From NCBI RefSeq assembly GCF_964355755.1, contig NC_092674.1, positions 18,428,501-18,492,500 on the forward strand: 64,000 nucleotides of DNA. The letters run 5' to 3'. Below are positions 35,704-42,638 of the stretch, in pieces; positions within the stretch are counted from its first letter, which is position 1, and every line of letters starts with the position of its first letter. The position numbers were made by a program, and so were the translations under genes. The notes below the pieces were generated by a model. That model searched no databases and was not told where the DNA came from. It saw only the letters and a program-made list of their open reading frames with translations. Source of the stretch: Antedon mediterranea (Eukaryota > Echinodermata > Crinoidea > Comatulida > Antedonidae).

Positions 35704-38249
35704 TGATATATATATATATATTTTAATTAATAGTTCTAAATGTAAATAGGCTAACTGCACACTACAAAGTTGTGAATGAGAGTTTGGTGTAATGGTTATG
35801 TATCCAGCCTCTCACAGTTGAGATCGCTGGTTCAAGTCCTGCTTAGGTTTTTTTTAAATTTTTTTATTTTTTTTTTTTTTTGGACCTTGATCTTTGACCC
35901 TGACCCTTCAAAATGTAACCACAATTTAATGATGAGTCATTGATCATTGTGGCTAAGTTTGGTGAGAATCGGATAAAAACTGTGGTCTCTAGGCAGTATT
36001 ATAGTTTTTTGTTAGTTGTGACCTTGACCTATCACCTTTTCCCCTCAAATTCGAACTCGTTCGAGCTTTTGAGGCATAGATCATTGTGGCCAAATTTGGT
36101 GAGAATCGGATAAAAACTGTGGCCTCCAGGCTGTTCACAGACTCAGACACACATATACGTACGCACCCACGCACGCACACCCACAAACATACAGGGGTGA
36201 AAACATAACCTCCTTGGCGGAGGTAATAATCTTGTAATATTTCAGGGAGATCGTTTAATTCGAATTAAGAAAAGTTATAATTAAATTCGTCGCATAAAGT
36301 TTTATTTGTCGCCGCCATAGCATCTAGCGCTTAAAAAATATGAAATATTAATCATGCCACCAAGATCGCGCGAAAGCATAGCCAGCAACAAGGTTATAAC
36401 GGTTGTTGGGCATGTGCAGTAAACAATATTTTAGGTACGCGACCGTTTCGTTCTTAACGACGGTTAATTAAACTGTGTTTATTTTGTAACATTGTGGGCG
36501 GTCCGCGCTCTGTCGGTTAGAGTCATGGAAGCTTTGATCTCAAACTGATGCATATCCTATTCTTTAATCCATGAATAGCCAGAATCCAAACTCATTCAAC
36601 CGTGAATCTAAATCTAAAATATTTGAATAGTAAAGGCCGTTTTTACTACATTTTTAAAATACTTTTTTTCCCGGCACCCTTGTTTTTCCCCACTGGATAC
36701 GCTACTGATAGATGGCATGATGTGCCCATTGGACAAATTCACCACCAGTGCCAAAACTATTAAAACTGATTAGACGTACCGGAAGTGTTGTTAATTACAG
36801 TCTCAGAAAGTATAATTTAGACTGCTTCTCCACTGTTTGTGGAGAATGCCACTCCATCAGTATCCTAAAATACCACCCCGACCTCCAATAGAGAGGGATG
36901 ATACTGACAATGAAAGTGAAATGAATCAGATAGTACAAATGTAAAATAATATGTTAAAATCTTCGAAACTGTAAATAAATATGTAAAAACTGCTATAAAA
37001 TGATACTTAGACTAATCTAGGGACCTTATAGAAATGCATTTGGTGAAATAAATTCTGTTGCAATTGTTTTCAACCATATTTTCATAGTTTTCCTGAACTA
37101 AAAAAAGAGTATAATTAAGCACAAGTAAGCATAATTATTATTTGTTGGTTTTACAGAAATATTTGGATTCTTTCAGCTTTTTTGTTTGTTTTTTAAATAT
37201 TCAGTACTTACCATTACTTTTTGAGAATTCGAATCCCTTGAATTTATCAGTTGCTGAAACTAAATAATTTTTTTAATGATCAAATATTGTGTGACAGAGT
37301 GAAATAACGGATGACGTTAACAGTTTACAAAGAATTGAAACCTTGATAAAGTTTTTCACCAACTGAAATTTGTTTTATTTTTAAATGTAATATAGTGTAT
37401 CTAAATATCTAGACAAATTGATCGTCTTTTTTAGTTTCATTCACAATCATATACCTGACCATGTAGTATCACCATTCAGTTTTTGTTGGTAACTTTGAGT
37501 GCCCCAATACATAGTTTGTTCTACAGTGCGTGCACAGCTAGACCGAGGAGCATAGACTATCTGAAATTAAATCCAATTATTATCACATGATTGTCTCTTT
37601 CACATAGTAAACCATCCTTTACAAATTATTTTTTCAACGCAAGACTGAAAATAGTATATTTGTCAAAGAACGTTCTAGAAGGGCTAACCTATAATTGTAC
37701 AAATATTTCTGAACCCTATTTGGTTATCATTTTGGTTGTTATGAAAGGTAGAGGTGGTTCTTTAGCATTTAGCCATTCTATGCAAAGATTACTTCTTGAT
37801 TCTCTAAACAACATTTCAATCAAGCCAAAACATAATACAAATTCAAAACTGTACCAAAATCACTTGATTGTATGATTTTGTTATAAATTGAAAACCATTA
37901 TACACGGAGTACCGCATGTGTTTAATAGGTCTACTATTGCGCGCGTCTCCAAAATGTCGTGAATTTTAAAATATATTGGTCCTACTCTTTTTAAAACCAT
38001 TATACATACCTGATCTGGTACAGCATACTGTAGATCAGATGTAACTTTGCCTTCATTAAATGTGTAGTCAAATACACGTTTATCGGTCAGAAGGCCTGGG
38101 TCAACACATTCTGTATTGGTACCGTTGCCATCAGGATTGCCATCGAGAACATTGTAGCCGATACCGATAAAATTTACCGCTGGTATGATTGATAGTGACG
38201 TTGTTGCGGATACGTAAAGTGGCAGAATTATACATAGCAGGGTAAACAT
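1..38249 (-). CDS. Gene A: apextrin-like secreted MACPF-ApeC protein (3' end cut by window)
   Basis: Spliced minus-strand gene. Visible exons (CDS): 38010-38249, 37455-37560, 37212-37253, 9736-9947, 7766-7855, 7059-7389, 2561-2851 and 1-127 (partial). All junctions are GT/AG and the reading frame stays open across them (about 479 codons visible). Residues 1-15 form a hydrophobic signal peptide. The N-terminal part (IPAVNFIGIGYNVLDGNP) is a typical MACPF start. WGTH at about residues 198-201, followed by VVMQAELG, is the MACPF signature. The C-terminal part is an ApeC domain (WPTGTYGLPQPSSGCPLAP, HFLGPIWENDMYDNFC, YFCC). MACPF proteins assemble membrane-inserting pores; ApeC domains of amphioxus apextrins bind bacterial peptidoglycan. 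A secreted innate-immune effector is therefore the likely role, although sea urchin apextrin is also known as an extracellular-matrix protein. Family assignment is firm; function is inferred. Paralogue of the gene at 55615-63733. Confidence 0.9.
128..1004. other. Gene A last intron, unannotated AT-rich part
   Basis: Part of the 2433-bp intron 128-2560. I see no coding potential or clear repeat here. Confidence 0.6.
1007..1044. repeat. Perfect 13-bp inverted repeat (hairpin)
   Basis: GAGAGGATGCATT at 1007-1019 is matched exactly by AATGCATCCTCTC at 1032-1044, with a 12-base loop that itself can pair CCC with GGG. It lies in an intron of gene A. It may be the centre of a small foldback element; no outer ends were found. 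Confidence 0.6.
1357..1413. repeat. Dispersed ~57-bp repeat, copy 1
   Basis: CGCATGGTAACTGTTTCCTA followed by ATGATTT and, after a few differences, ATAACTGCCTAA occurs here and again at 6966-7026, in two different introns of gene A. The second copy lies about 30 bases from exon 6. Origin unknown. Confidence 0.6.
1430..2560. other. Gene A last intron, remainder
   Basis: AT-rich DNA with two diverged copies of a phrase like GGCTTCTTTTCGAGATTA (about 1690-1715 and 1963-1985). Otherwise I see nothing coding. Confidence 0.45.
2561..2851 (-). CDS. Gene A exon 7 (ApeC, first half)
   Basis: 291 bases, the same as gene B (60887-61177), phase 1 to phase 1. It encodes PVVIIPITWPTGTYGLPQPS, then SGCPLAPDVTWYTGWTMHDT and HFLGPIWENDMYDNFC, ending GQYCIYQKGAACPA. 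The W-P-x-G-x-Y-x-L-P and conserved Cys pattern is diagnostic of ApeC, the C-terminal module of apextrins. Confidence 0.9.
3047..3759 (+). repeat. Left arm of the foldback element
   Basis: Pairs with 5608-6340. The inner end reads GCACATCATCAGGTAA and the outer end TAGTCCAAGAGCAT. Confidence 0.8.
4190..4504 (+). mobile_element. tRNA-derived SINE
   Basis: A tRNA-like head (A-box-like TGGTGCAGTGTGTTGG, B box GGTTCGAATCC at 4242-4252) is followed by a ~200-bp body. The tail contains AAAGCGCCTTTGAGCA and CGCTATATAAATG and ends in an ATT-rich run. This head-body-microsatellite layout is that of a pol III SINE with a LINE-like tail. It lies in the loop of the foldback element. Confidence 0.75.
4868..4950 (+). 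repeat. Degenerate tRNA-like sequence
   Basis: It has a 7-bp anticodon-like stem (CTCTCAC / GTGAGAG, 8-base loop) and a 5-bp T-arm-like stem (CCGGG / CCCGG, 7-base loop) in the right order. The acceptor stem does not pair and the B box is lost. It is probably a SINE head or pseudo-tRNA, not a functional tRNA. Confidence 0.5.
5130..5460 (-). repeat. Copy of a P-like element end, with internal ~125-bp tandem repeats
   Basis: AAGGCCATATACATGGCTGC followed by AGTCGCGTG is the reverse complement of the right terminus at 45490-45525. The following ~125-bp unit (TTTAC.GAC.G.CCAAC.GA..GAAATTGCTG) is repeated about 2.3 times. Confidence 0.6.
5608..6340 (-). repeat. Right arm of the foldback element
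   Basis: Reverse-complement partner of 3047-3759, starting TTACCTGATGATGTGC and ending GCTCTTGGACTA. Confidence 0.8.
6966..7026. repeat. Dispersed ~57-bp repeat, copy 2
   Basis: Second copy of the sequence at 1357-1413, just downstream (in transcript sense) of gene A exon 6. Copies keep the same orientation. Confidence 0.6.
7059..7389 (-). CDS. Gene A exon 6 (MACPF C-terminal part)
   Basis: 331 bases, phase 0 to phase 1. The acceptor is TATAAAG before GATTCC; it gives the same 25 residues up to the aligned phenylalanine as in gene B, with a total three codons shorter. The open frame continues upstream of this acceptor to 7485, but that extension has no counterpart in gene B. Conserved blocks include the AVGIDEIF/VIGMEEVF, DYWTLF/GYWTQF and NGLCSSNW/DGLCKADW pairs. 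Confidence 0.83.
7766..7855 (-). CDS. Gene A exon 5 (completes MACPF signature, WGT|H)
   Basis: Exactly 30 codons in phase 0, as in gene B (62367-62456). It begins CATGTGGTC (H-V-V), so the joined signature reads WGTHVVMQAELG. A second AG 15 bases further in would shorten the exon and lose the histidine; the upstream acceptor (TAAAAG) was chosen because it restores both the family motif and the paralogue length. Confidence 0.83.
8007..8447. repeat. Minisatellite, 12 copies of a 35/38-bp unit
   Basis: CAATTGTTTATG, an optional extra CTG/TGC triplet, CGATACTACAACAAGAATTA and TAT, repeated 12 times almost without change. Unit lengths are 35 or 38 depending on the triplet. It lies in the intron between gene A exons 5 and 4 (7856-9735). 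It creates long open frames on the plus strand that are not genes. Confidence 0.95.
8450..9735. other. Intron of gene A with simple repeats
   Basis: A CT run near 8518-8533, a run of 15 G at 9426-9440 followed by a short TA run, and otherwise plain AT-rich DNA. No coding signal seen. Confidence 0.7.
9736..9947 (-). CDS. Gene A exon 4 (MACPF core up to WGT)
   Basis: 212 bases, phase 1 to phase 0, acceptor ATTCAG, donor GTAACG. It encodes YEEMYTSINAYKYVYYEDRT, then CNVGRARYATELAVYDKYPL and ends in DAWGT, so the MACPF W-G-T-H signature is split by the next intron, with His as the first residue of exon 5. The exon has the same length as 62885-63096 in gene B. Confidence 0.88.
10083..10264. mobile_element. 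Small MITE with ~22-bp terminal inverted repeats
   Basis: The left end GGTTCCCAAAGAAACGCAAC is matched by the right end GTTGCGCTTTTGGGAAC (reverse complement GTTCCCAAAAGCGCAAC). Inside, TTGACCAAT and ATTGGTCAA form a second inverted pair. No coding capacity, ~182 bp. The target duplication is not clear. Confidence 0.7.
10377..11651. mobile_element. 1275-bp inverted-repeat DNA transposon with 8-bp target duplication
   Basis: The termini share GGACATTTTGCCGAA and CCATTTCG.CGACAGAC in inverted orientation. Both flanks carry the direct repeat GGCTAAGC (10369-10376 and 11652-11659). The subterminal zones, especially 11407-11650, are a minisatellite of GTCGGCNAAATGTC-type units of about 16-20 bp. 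The centre is AT-rich and non-coding. An 8-bp duplication fits hAT- or P-type integration; no transposase is present, so the element is non-autonomous. Confidence 0.75.
11407..11650. repeat. GTCGGC-type subterminal minisatellite
   Basis: About 14 imperfect units of the form TGTCGGC(G/A/C)AAATGTC. The left end of the same element (10384-10460) carries three to four units in the opposite orientation. Confidence 0.85.
11660..13160. other. Giant intron of gene A, stretch without a gene
   Basis: It holds three ACCGGGCG motifs (about 12110, 12128 and 12298), a GC-rich hairpin CCGCCCT/AGGGCGG at 12574-12591, TAGGCCTA-rich DNA at 12880-12960 and a near-perfect palindrome at 12988-13012. No coding frame seen. 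Confidence 0.55.
12988..13012. repeat. 12-bp-arm palindrome
   Basis: CTGAGACAACAA, one C, then TTGTTGTCTCAG: a perfect cruciform-capable palindrome. A related shorter one (TTGAGACA / TGTCTCAA) occurs near 39103-39121. Confidence 0.8.
13165..13215 (-). repeat. End fragment of the 49-51-kb repeat family
   Basis: AACTAGAGGGTACTCCGAGA and CCTCCGCCTACTGTAAAATT are the reverse complement, with few changes, of the end at about 51358-51417 (CAGTAGGCGGAGGTATGCCC, TCTCGGAGTGGCTTTCTAGT). Confidence 0.65.
13360..13392. repeat. TA microsatellite at left border of the 22-kb block
   Basis: Uninterrupted AT dinucleotides. The matching border is 35659-35701. Confidence 0.95.
13393..14105 (+). repeat. Left subterminal TTGCTACG-motif region
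   Basis: TTTGCTAC-type motifs at about 13407, 13447, 13924 and 14095 on the plus strand, one inverted AGCAAACGGCC at 13512. Otherwise AT-rich. Confidence 0.5.
14106..14690. other. AT-rich spacer inside the 22-kb block
   Basis: Very AT-rich DNA with short open frames on both strands and no recognisable feature. Confidence 0.6.
14868..15410. repeat. AGGCCTAG palindrome-rich island (left)
   Basis: Dozens of TAGGCCTA / CCTAGGCCT words, irregularly spaced. A GC-rich core near 14925-14965 carries the inverted repeat GCAGCCC/GGGCTGC. It stands out sharply from the AT-rich surroundings and mirrors 34990-35260. Confidence 0.8.
15864..15943 (+). ncRNA. Candidate lncRNA exon (copy a)
   Basis: The acceptor is a T9-CAG tract and the donor ATG/GTATAC. 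Internal sequence includes CTAGAAGAGAGGAAAATAAC, almost identical to 17865-17943. Confidence 0.3.
16255..16312 (+). ncRNA. Candidate lncRNA exon (copy a)
   Basis: Acceptor CATTTTTCAG, donor AAG/GTAATC. Contains TTACTGCTGTGGTTTCAAAC, repeated at 19036. Confidence 0.3.
17865..17943 (+). ncRNA. Candidate lncRNA exon (copy b of 15864)
   Basis: Acceptor TTATTTTCAG, donor ATG/GTTGAA; the splice sites are retained in the duplicate. Confidence 0.3.
18201..18272 (+). ncRNA. Candidate lncRNA exon
   Basis: Acceptor ATATTTTCAG, donor AAAG/GTAATT. No copy elsewhere in the window. Confidence 0.28.
18623..18713 (+). ncRNA. Candidate lncRNA exon (diverged relative of 15864)
   Basis: Acceptor TTTTTTTAAACAG, donor ATG/GTTGAA. 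Purine-rich (GAAGTGGAAGTGGAAACAAG), as in copies a and b. Confidence 0.27.
19036..19099 (+). ncRNA. Candidate lncRNA exon (copy b of 16255)
   Basis: Acceptor TTTTTTTCCCAG, donor AAG/GTAATC. A six-base ATTAAT-type insertion distinguishes it from copy a. Confidence 0.3.
23831..26368. repeat. Higher-order repeat copy 1 (2538 bp)
   Basis: Counted from GAGTACATTGTAGTTTGATC. Nearly identical to copy 2 but contains one additional 45-bp module near 25290-25335. Confidence 0.9.
26369..28861. repeat. Higher-order repeat copy 2 (2493 bp)
   Basis: Starts with the same GAGTACATTGTAGTTTGATC. It is exactly 45 bp shorter than copy 1, explained by loss of one module. Confidence 0.9.
28862..31842. repeat. 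Higher-order repeat copy 3 (2981 bp, expanded)
   Basis: Collinear with copies 1 and 2 but expanded by about 0.49 kb, roughly eleven 45-bp modules, around 30310-30960. Confidence 0.9.
31843..32760. repeat. Higher-order repeat copy 4 (partial)
   Basis: Follows the same order of modules for about 0.9 kb, then decays into diverged module-1 copies that end near 33150. Confidence 0.85.
33340..33720 (+). ncRNA. Candidate lncRNA terminal exon
   Basis: Begins right after CTTCTACCCACAG, contains no long frame and ends with AATAAA at 33698-33703. It is the first unique-looking sequence after the satellite field. Confidence 0.3.
33698..33703 (+). terminator. Poly(A) signal of the candidate lncRNA
   Basis: AATAAA followed within ~20 bases by a GTTGTCTTC/TCTGTGTG-type GU-rich stretch, as expected downstream of a cleavage site. 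Confidence 0.35.
33721..34989. other. Unique-looking AT-rich DNA inside the 22-kb block
   Basis: No gene seen. It contains the stem-loop at 34028-34073 and several ATT/TAT-rich runs. Confidence 0.55.
34028..34073 (+). other. Strong 46-base stem-loop
   Basis: AGGGTCAAGTC pairs with GACTTGATCCT (one G-T), and the inner AAGTGC pairs with GCACTT around a TTTT loop, with a small internal loop between. It lies about 310 bases after the candidate lncRNA poly(A) signal. It is shorter than usual animal pre-miRNA. Confidence 0.4.
34990..35260. repeat. AGGCCTAG palindrome-rich island (right)
   Basis: Dense TAGGCCTA/CTAGGCCT words such as GCCTACCTAGGCCTAGTAGC. It lies about 400 bp inside the right border of the 22-kb block, while the left island lies about 1.5 kb inside the left border. 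Confidence 0.8.
35340..35658 (-). repeat. Right subterminal TTGCTACG-motif region
   Basis: Includes two perfect direct copies of CGTAGCAATCGGCCATTTGA followed by GTTCTTCAGAA (31-bp period) and further GTAGCAAACG(G/T)CC copies. This gives spurious minus-strand frames rich in CYV and GRLL. Confidence 0.6.
35659..35701. repeat. TA microsatellite at right border of the 22-kb block
   Basis: AT dinucleotide run, followed after AGGTG by a second short TA run to about 35720. Confidence 0.95.
35779..36230 (+). mobile_element. tRNA-derived SINE with duplicated body
   Basis: The head has TGGTGTAATGG (A box) and GGTTCAAGTCC (B box). The body contains two diverged ~120-bp copies of GACCTTGA.CT..(A)CC... 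ending GGTGAGAATCGGATAAAAAC. The tail is an ACGCAC-rich stretch and AACCTCCTTGGCGGAGGTAA. The same tail appears reversed at 49176-49200. Confidence 0.7.
36240..37211. other. Gene A giant intron, 5' part, no gene seen
   Basis: AT-rich DNA up to exon 3. No repeats found beyond short runs. Confidence 0.5.
37212..37253 (-). CDS. Gene A exon 3 (MACPF, micro-exon)
   Basis: A 42-base exon between TTTCAG and GTAAGT, entering and leaving in phase 1, encoding TDKFKGFEFSKSN. The partner in gene B (63254-63301) is two codons longer and shares GFEFSKS. It is recognised mainly by that match and by its strong splice sites. The intron that follows it is 27,264 bp long. Confidence 0.8.
37455..37560 (-). CDS. 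Gene A exon 2 (MACPF)
   Basis: 106 bases, phase 0 to phase 1, acceptor TTTCAG and donor GTATAT. It encodes IVYAPRSSCARTVEQTMYWG followed by TQSYQQKL. The gene B counterpart (63628-63733) has exactly the same length and shares VPRSSC/APRSSC and ESYQQKL/QSYQQKL. Confidence 0.85.
38010..38249 (-). CDS. Gene A exon 1: signal peptide and MACPF start
   Basis: 80 codons, phase 0 at the donor (GATCAG then GTATGT). The start is the first Met of the frame and is followed directly by a hydrophobic stretch, MFTLLCIILPLYVSA, that reads as a signal peptide. The motif GIGYNVLDGNPDGN matches the glycine-rich beginning of MACPF domains. This is the only exon with no partner visible in gene B, whose first exon lies beyond the window. 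Confidence 0.85.
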
Positions 38250-39540
38250 TCTGTATTGATTTCTGTTTTTAAATAATTACCACCTGTTTAATTATTTGGT
38301 GCATGAAAAGTGAGAAACAAACTAACAAGTTTAGGAGTAAACGTTAGGTATATTTGTATGTACAGTACTTACAGTTAGCACCTTAAACACAATAGAAAAT
38401 GAAATAGTATCTCATACCTTATATATAATCTTACAATTTTATATTTTGATCAAAAGATTTAGTCTTACCTTTTTTCTCCCTGTAAATTCACCAACTGACA
38501 TTAAAGAACAAAGGTATAATCAAGGATGAAAATTAATCTTATCTTTCCGTGGCGCTAATTAAGTGACATTAAATATACAATTACACCTGTATTTTCACAC
38601 ATAATATAAATATTCTTTATCAAATAATAACAAAATGCTTCTAAATTAAAAAGATAGTGTTGATAGACAACATGCGAGTTAAAACAACTACATCTGGTAG
38701 TTCTCATATGTTGGTATTCGTAACACATCAGAAAATTCATTTACAGTTTAAAAATCTTAGAATACAATATACCTATAAAAAAAACTGCCTGACAAATATT
38801 CCAGGATAAGATATAACTTTTTAAAAAGGCAGGCCTATAATAGTAGTGTTGATGTCCTAGGTTTGTAATCAGTAGTATATAACACGTTTGGCCTACATTC
38901 GGTTTTACTCTCTAGTCGCTACAGTACGATTTATGTATACTGAGGAAACAGTTTGATTGGGTCTTCCTTTGATTGGGGAAAACACTATTTTACTTTAGAA
39001 AAAAAAATCATGTTAAATGACCATCAACACTGGTCTTTCGTTACAAGTCTGTAAACTTCGACTAAATTTAAATTATAAACTATGGCCTATAATGGAGACA
39101 ATTGAGACAGGTTGTCTCAACTAAGACAGTATGGACTTAGATTTGAGTGAACGCACACGACGTTCACGTCCACACAGAGTCGAAGTCGACTGTTACTCGT
39201 CGACAGATTATGAACGGTTAGATTAAGTGGACATTTACGTTGACGTACGTGCCAGTGAACGTATGACGTAATGACCTTGGGATCTGACTGTGTAATCTCT
39301 AGTAGCCCTCGTGGAGCTATGCACAGATGGACCCGTGGTAATACACAGGCTTAGGCCAGGCTAGTGTGTAGCTTAAGCCTAGCCTAGTTAAACTGAACGA
39401 AGGACGACCGTCCCAGTGATAAGACCCAGGCCTTAACCTGTTGTATTAAACTCTTTATTTAAAATAACCAATACAATTCACATTTTCTAAATTCAATTTT
39501 CTTAGTACATTCTCAGAAAATCATCGCGAGATCATTCTCT
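38250..39540. other. Region upstream of gene A
   Basis: Holds the candidate promoter and, near 39150-39290, a cluster rich in ACGTC/GACGT words. No protein frame recognised. Confidence 0.5.
38417..38428 (-). promoter_or_regulatory. Candidate TATA box of gene A
   Basis: On the minus strand TTATATATAAGG lies about 170 bases upstream of the gene A start codon. It would place a transcription start near 38390 and give a short 5' UTR without an intron. Such motifs are common by chance in AT-rich DNA, so this is a suggestion only. Confidence 0.25.
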
Positions 39541-39711
39541 TTTGTTTTTTGCTTCTGTAATTGTTTTATTATTTGATTTGATATCTGCTTTTTACATTTA
39601 TTATTGTTGGTGTTTTCCTTTGAGCATGGTCTTACTGAAAAACAACTTTTAGTTGAGTTAAGTATCCGTGATTAAATAAAGCTTATTATTATTATTATTA
39701 TTATTATTATT
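39541..39711 (+). mobile_element. LINE-type 3' tail ending in an ATT microsatellite
   Basis: GTTGAGTTAAGTATCCGTGA, TTAAATAAAGC and (TTA)n at 39683-39711 look like the 3' end of a CR1/L2-like LINE or of a SINE that borrows such a tail. Confidence 0.45.
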
Positions 39712-39949
39712 CTCTGCCATGATTCTTTAAACTTTTGCAGCGTTATGACGTCATACGTCCACTCGTAGGCCTACTCATGTCAGAGAGCGACCGGAAAAAT
39801 GCCACTGAAAGTTCTCAAATTTAGCAGTCGACGTGAAAATCGAGAAGTCCCTATTAATACTAGAGGGCACTACAGTAGTAATACCAGGGAAAAGGATTAT
39901 ATTATGGAAAACTCACGAGCCGTTGAGGCGTGTTAATCCAATTAAATTG

Positions 39950-40475
39950 CTACTTTTATTTATTTATTTTATTTATTTATTTGGAATTACACCTTTAGAT
40001 CGGTGGCACACTTAGCACAAAGGTGCATCCTTCAAATAAAAATTACAATATAACAATTAATTAATTTACATACAAAAAAGTATAAAGGCAAACTATCAAC
40101 CCCTCCCCTATCACTCCACCTTTCCGCACCACCCCAACCAATTTTAATCGATACAAAAGTAATTTTCAAGTCATGTGTTGATTTTAATGTTTTATAGATG
40201 TGGAGACTTGATTCGTTTTGTGATTCAATTCTCCATTCATCTATAATTATAGAGTTAAGAATTCTTAAAATTTCAGAAATTCAAAAGTAGACTTCTTTGT
40301 AATTTGAAAGAGTGGTGAAAATATTTTTGGATTCACAATTACACTTCAAGAATATCGTTTATACAAGATTGAAACCAATAAATATAATTTGTGGCCATCG
40401 ATAGTTTTCCATCTTTATAATTCTATTAAAGTATTTCATACGAAGAGCGTTATGGATCTCGTTAATTGGAGACCA
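39950..40475 (-). mobile_element. Decayed LINE 3' remnant
   Basis: On the minus strand GWSPINEIHNALRMKY then FNRIIKMENYRWPQIIF resembles the C-terminal end of LINE ORF2 proteins. The segment ends on the left in a TTTA-rich run, consistent with a 3' tail. No intact frame; clade not assignable. Confidence 0.35.
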
Positions 40476-40869
40476 ACCAAGCTCTCTCTATTGTTTTGTG
40501 AATAAACCCATTTGGCGGTGGCACGCGATTTTTCCTCTTTTGGTTCGTTTCGGCGGCCCAAAGCGCATCTTCGGTAAGCCCGCTCACCGATATGGAAGGC
40601 AATCACTGCCAAAAATACAATTACAAACATACAATATATTCGTGGAAATATACAACGCTCGCAGAAACGTACAATTTACTCGCAGAAACATAGAAAAGGA
40701 CAACAAAAAGACATGCACAAAAACGTACAAAGTGTTCTCTGAAACAAACACAGAAACGTAGTAGTCGCGAAAATGAATGCGCAGAAAATAACCTTGGAAT
40801 CGAACAAGAACATTCACAAGATGCGTTTTTCCTACCGTTGTTGTGGTCAGCTGAGTGTTCTTGGTCACG

Positions 40870-41057
40870 CAACAAATTTGCCGCTTCGCTTAGAAGCCCC
40901 CTCATTCTTCCGGGAAAATGGATCACCTCGTATACGATCCGATTATTTACCGACGTGGCGGGTTCAATCGGATGCGGGGCTATCTTAGGTCGTGATTGGT
41001 TTGCGTTTCCTTTGCCATGTTCATTTATAGGCAGGTCCATAGATGTAATTGAATTGT
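40870..41057 (+). pseudogene. DIRS-like retroelement RNase H, N-terminal fragment
   Basis: The frame reads TSYTIRLFTDVAGSIGCGAI then LGRDWFAFPLPCSF and IDVIEL. The D-x-A-G-S-x-G-C-G-A pattern is the first RNase H block of DIRS/Ngaro-type tyrosine-recombinase retroelements. The frame is broken by a T-run at 41058, where a minus-strand LINE begins. The missing C-terminal part continues at 48743. Confidence 0.6.
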
Positions 41058-42638
41058 TTTTTTTTCTCTTTAGTGGGGGTCACCCACATTTATTCATTCC
41101 TTTTACAAATATATATTATATAACATACATAAATTTTTGTAAAAATATAAAGCAATAAAATTCAATATAGTAGTTAAGGCACTATATCTATACATGTACA
41201 TAAAATCGATGGAGTAAAAGTATGCTTTAAAAACGTGCATTTTATGTTTATTGCAAGTTATAGTAAAAGTACGACTATTTATCATTTAAATTTACTTTAT
41301 ATTAAGAAATGTATTAAAAAGTAGCTGTTTCTTTTATTATATTTTAAATCAGTACTCACAATTTGTATGTTTCTTTTTAGTCGCGTGGACGCGACTCTAT
41401 AGTTCACTATGTCGGTCGGTCGGTTGGTCTGTCGGTCTGTCTGTCTGTCTGTCGGTCCGGTATCACTATGCGTTTTATCGCTTTCTGACCGTATCTTGAT
41501 ATCAGTTTAATCTAGCTAAGTCAATTTTCACAGTATATTCCTTATGGCCAGGAATCGATGTGGTTATGTTTTGACGGTGCGCAATAAAACATTACGCGGT
41601 CAACGCACGATTTAACGAAATCACGTTTGTAATCATATCTTCACAACCATGAATCACAATGAAAAACAATTTCAGGGCATAAATCATCATATGGCAATAC
41701 AATTACGTGCGTAGCGCATGTAACGCATGCGTACGCGCGCTTAAAATTTTCTAAATTTATTTTCGATGAAATAAGAGTACGTTTCAGCAAAGATCTTATA
41801 ATCTAAAGATAGGACACTCTCGGAATTTTACGTGCAATTCATGTAACACACATGGAGCTCATTTTATAGGGCGCCCTCTCGCTCAAACGAGTAGATTTAT
41901 GGATCAGATATGTCTAGACCCTACTGTATTGTAACTGAATACTCAATTTTTTTCATCACAATAATAGTATTTATGATCTTTGGTTTATTCCAAAGATCTT
42001 ATATACTACTTTTCATCCAGCAGCAAAACAGTGCATATTAGGAAAATATATTAGTCAAATATAGTGTGTTTGTTATAAACAATTAAAAAAGAACAAGAAG
42101 TCACTTTTTAAAATCACTACTTCGACTATTTTATTGCAGTAATTTTTAGGAATATATTTATAAACAATCATAGGCTTAAGCCTACAGTCATGACATGAAA
42201 CAGATTATGATAGTCAATTCTGAGACAATTCATACTAGGACTACTGCATTATGTACCCGTCATTCGCCATGACATTCATTTGTTATTATAATTTATTTAA
42301 AACCTGAGATAGCAATTAGTTATGTTATAGTAGTCTCAGTTTAAAATTAACTCAATAACTATTGCAAAATGATGCACGGGCCACCCAGAGGAAATATAAA
42401 AAATGTAGAAACATTGAAATAAAATCATCATATTTACAATTATTCAATCATCATACCAGACCGTCGTAATGATCATCATTTCTAGCCGATAATGCACAGA
42501 CCGGGGCGCGTACAGACTTCCTACAACTTTACCATACCTCATAAATGTGATACTTTAATTTAATTTTTTACTCTTCTTCTTATCACTGATTATGTCTCTG
42601 TTGAAGAATTTAATAGCATAGAATATGCGTAGGTTTAC

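Noticed and set aside
40436-41040. Several overlapping frames on both strands at 40.4-41.0 kb
   Set aside because: Only the plus-strand frame with the RNase H motif (40870-41057) has family similarity. The rest are shadow frames.
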